DNA from: Lachnospiraceae bacterium UBA3774
GTDB taxonomy: Bacteria; Bacillota; Clostridia; Lachnospirales; Lachnospiraceae
Assembly: GCA_002369255.1 (NCBI GenBank)
Contig: DFFO01000011.1
Span: 1 to 14,363 of the forward strand
Direction: 5' to 3'
Length of the DNA stretch: 14,363 nucleotides
Below the pieces are notes generated by a model. It saw nothing but the letters and a program-made list of their open reading frames with translations. It made no database searches and was not told where the DNA came from. Every line of letters begins with the position of its first letter. Position 1 is the stretch's first letter. The translations under genes were made by a program, and so were the position numbers. Shown piece by piece: positions 14,273 to 14,363 of the stretch.

Positions 14273-14363
14273 ACTCCAATTCCGGTTTTTTCTTTTGCCA
14301 GAATATTGGCGAGATCGGCAAACTCTTCAAGGCGAAGCGCTTCTCCTCTGACAAGAGGGGGCA
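14269..14363 (-). CDS. rsmA: 16S rRNA dimethyladenosine transferase RsmA/KsgA, C-terminal end only
   Basis: Only the last 30 codons are in the window; the gene continues beyond the right edge. Read on the minus strand the frame gives PPLVRGEALRLEEF, then ADLANILAKEKTGIGV and a TGA stop. The RGExLxLEEFAxLAN pattern is the well-conserved C-terminal end of RsmA (KsgA), which dimethylates two adjacent adenines near the 3' end of 16S rRNA. The TGA overlaps the ATG of the lipoprotein gene (ATGA at 14269-14272), so rsmA is the upstream member of the same operon. The short fragment limits certainty. Confidence 0.75.
   Translation of the reverse strand, partial: PPLVRGEALRLEEFADLANILAKEKTGIGV

Overview
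The window looks like chromosomal DNA of an anaerobic Gram-positive bacterium of the Clostridia (Bacillota). Four things support this: strong AGGAG-type ribosome binding sites, the short eukaryote/archaea-like form of prolyl-tRNA synthetase, a Pta plus butyrate-kinase-family pair, and proteins resembling the DUF5688 and DUF5711 families common in Lachnospiraceae and relatives. This is judged from protein character only; I cannot name a genus.

Layout. (1) Positions 1-1774 look accessory. They hold the 3' half of an ArsB/NhaD/SLC13-type permease, then a compact HigBA toxin-antitoxin operon with a clear sigma-A promoter and a perfect inverted-repeat operator inside it. After that comes about 400 bp without genes but rich in repeats: a central inverted repeat, flanked on each side by paired 11-bp-spaced GTTGC motifs in opposite orientation, plus a terminator hairpin. 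This resembles the attachment site of a tyrosine-recombinase element, though no recombinase gene is visible. (2) An Eis-type GNAT acetyltransferase (minus strand) diverges from luxS (plus strand), with a promoter for each in the 180-bp gap. (3) luxS, a DUF1295 membrane reductase-like gene, an LtrA-family membrane protein, a divergent butyrate-kinase-family gene and pta follow on the plus strand with gaps of 12-48 nt and no visible terminator, so they are probably one transcript. (4) A DUF5688-like gene on the minus strand meets pta convergently across a GC palindrome. (5) The right third is a tight minus-strand operon: rsmA (3' end only), lipoprotein, one-pass membrane propeller-like protein, histidine kinase, response regulator, proS. 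It has overlapping stop/start codons at three junctions and ends in a strong terminator.

How the genes may work together. LuxS cleaves S-ribosylhomocysteine and yields the AI-2 precursor. Pta and the carboxylate kinase would make ATP from acyl-CoA through an acyl-phosphate. Their co-transcription with luxS and two membrane proteins is unusual. The lipoprotein, membrane protein, kinase and regulator form a plausible four-protein envelope-sensing module placed between two translation genes (rsmA and proS). The kinase has almost no extracellular loop, so the two exported partners are natural candidates for its sensory input. This module, the luxS-led operon with its atypical kinase, and the attachment-site-like region are the parts most worth following.
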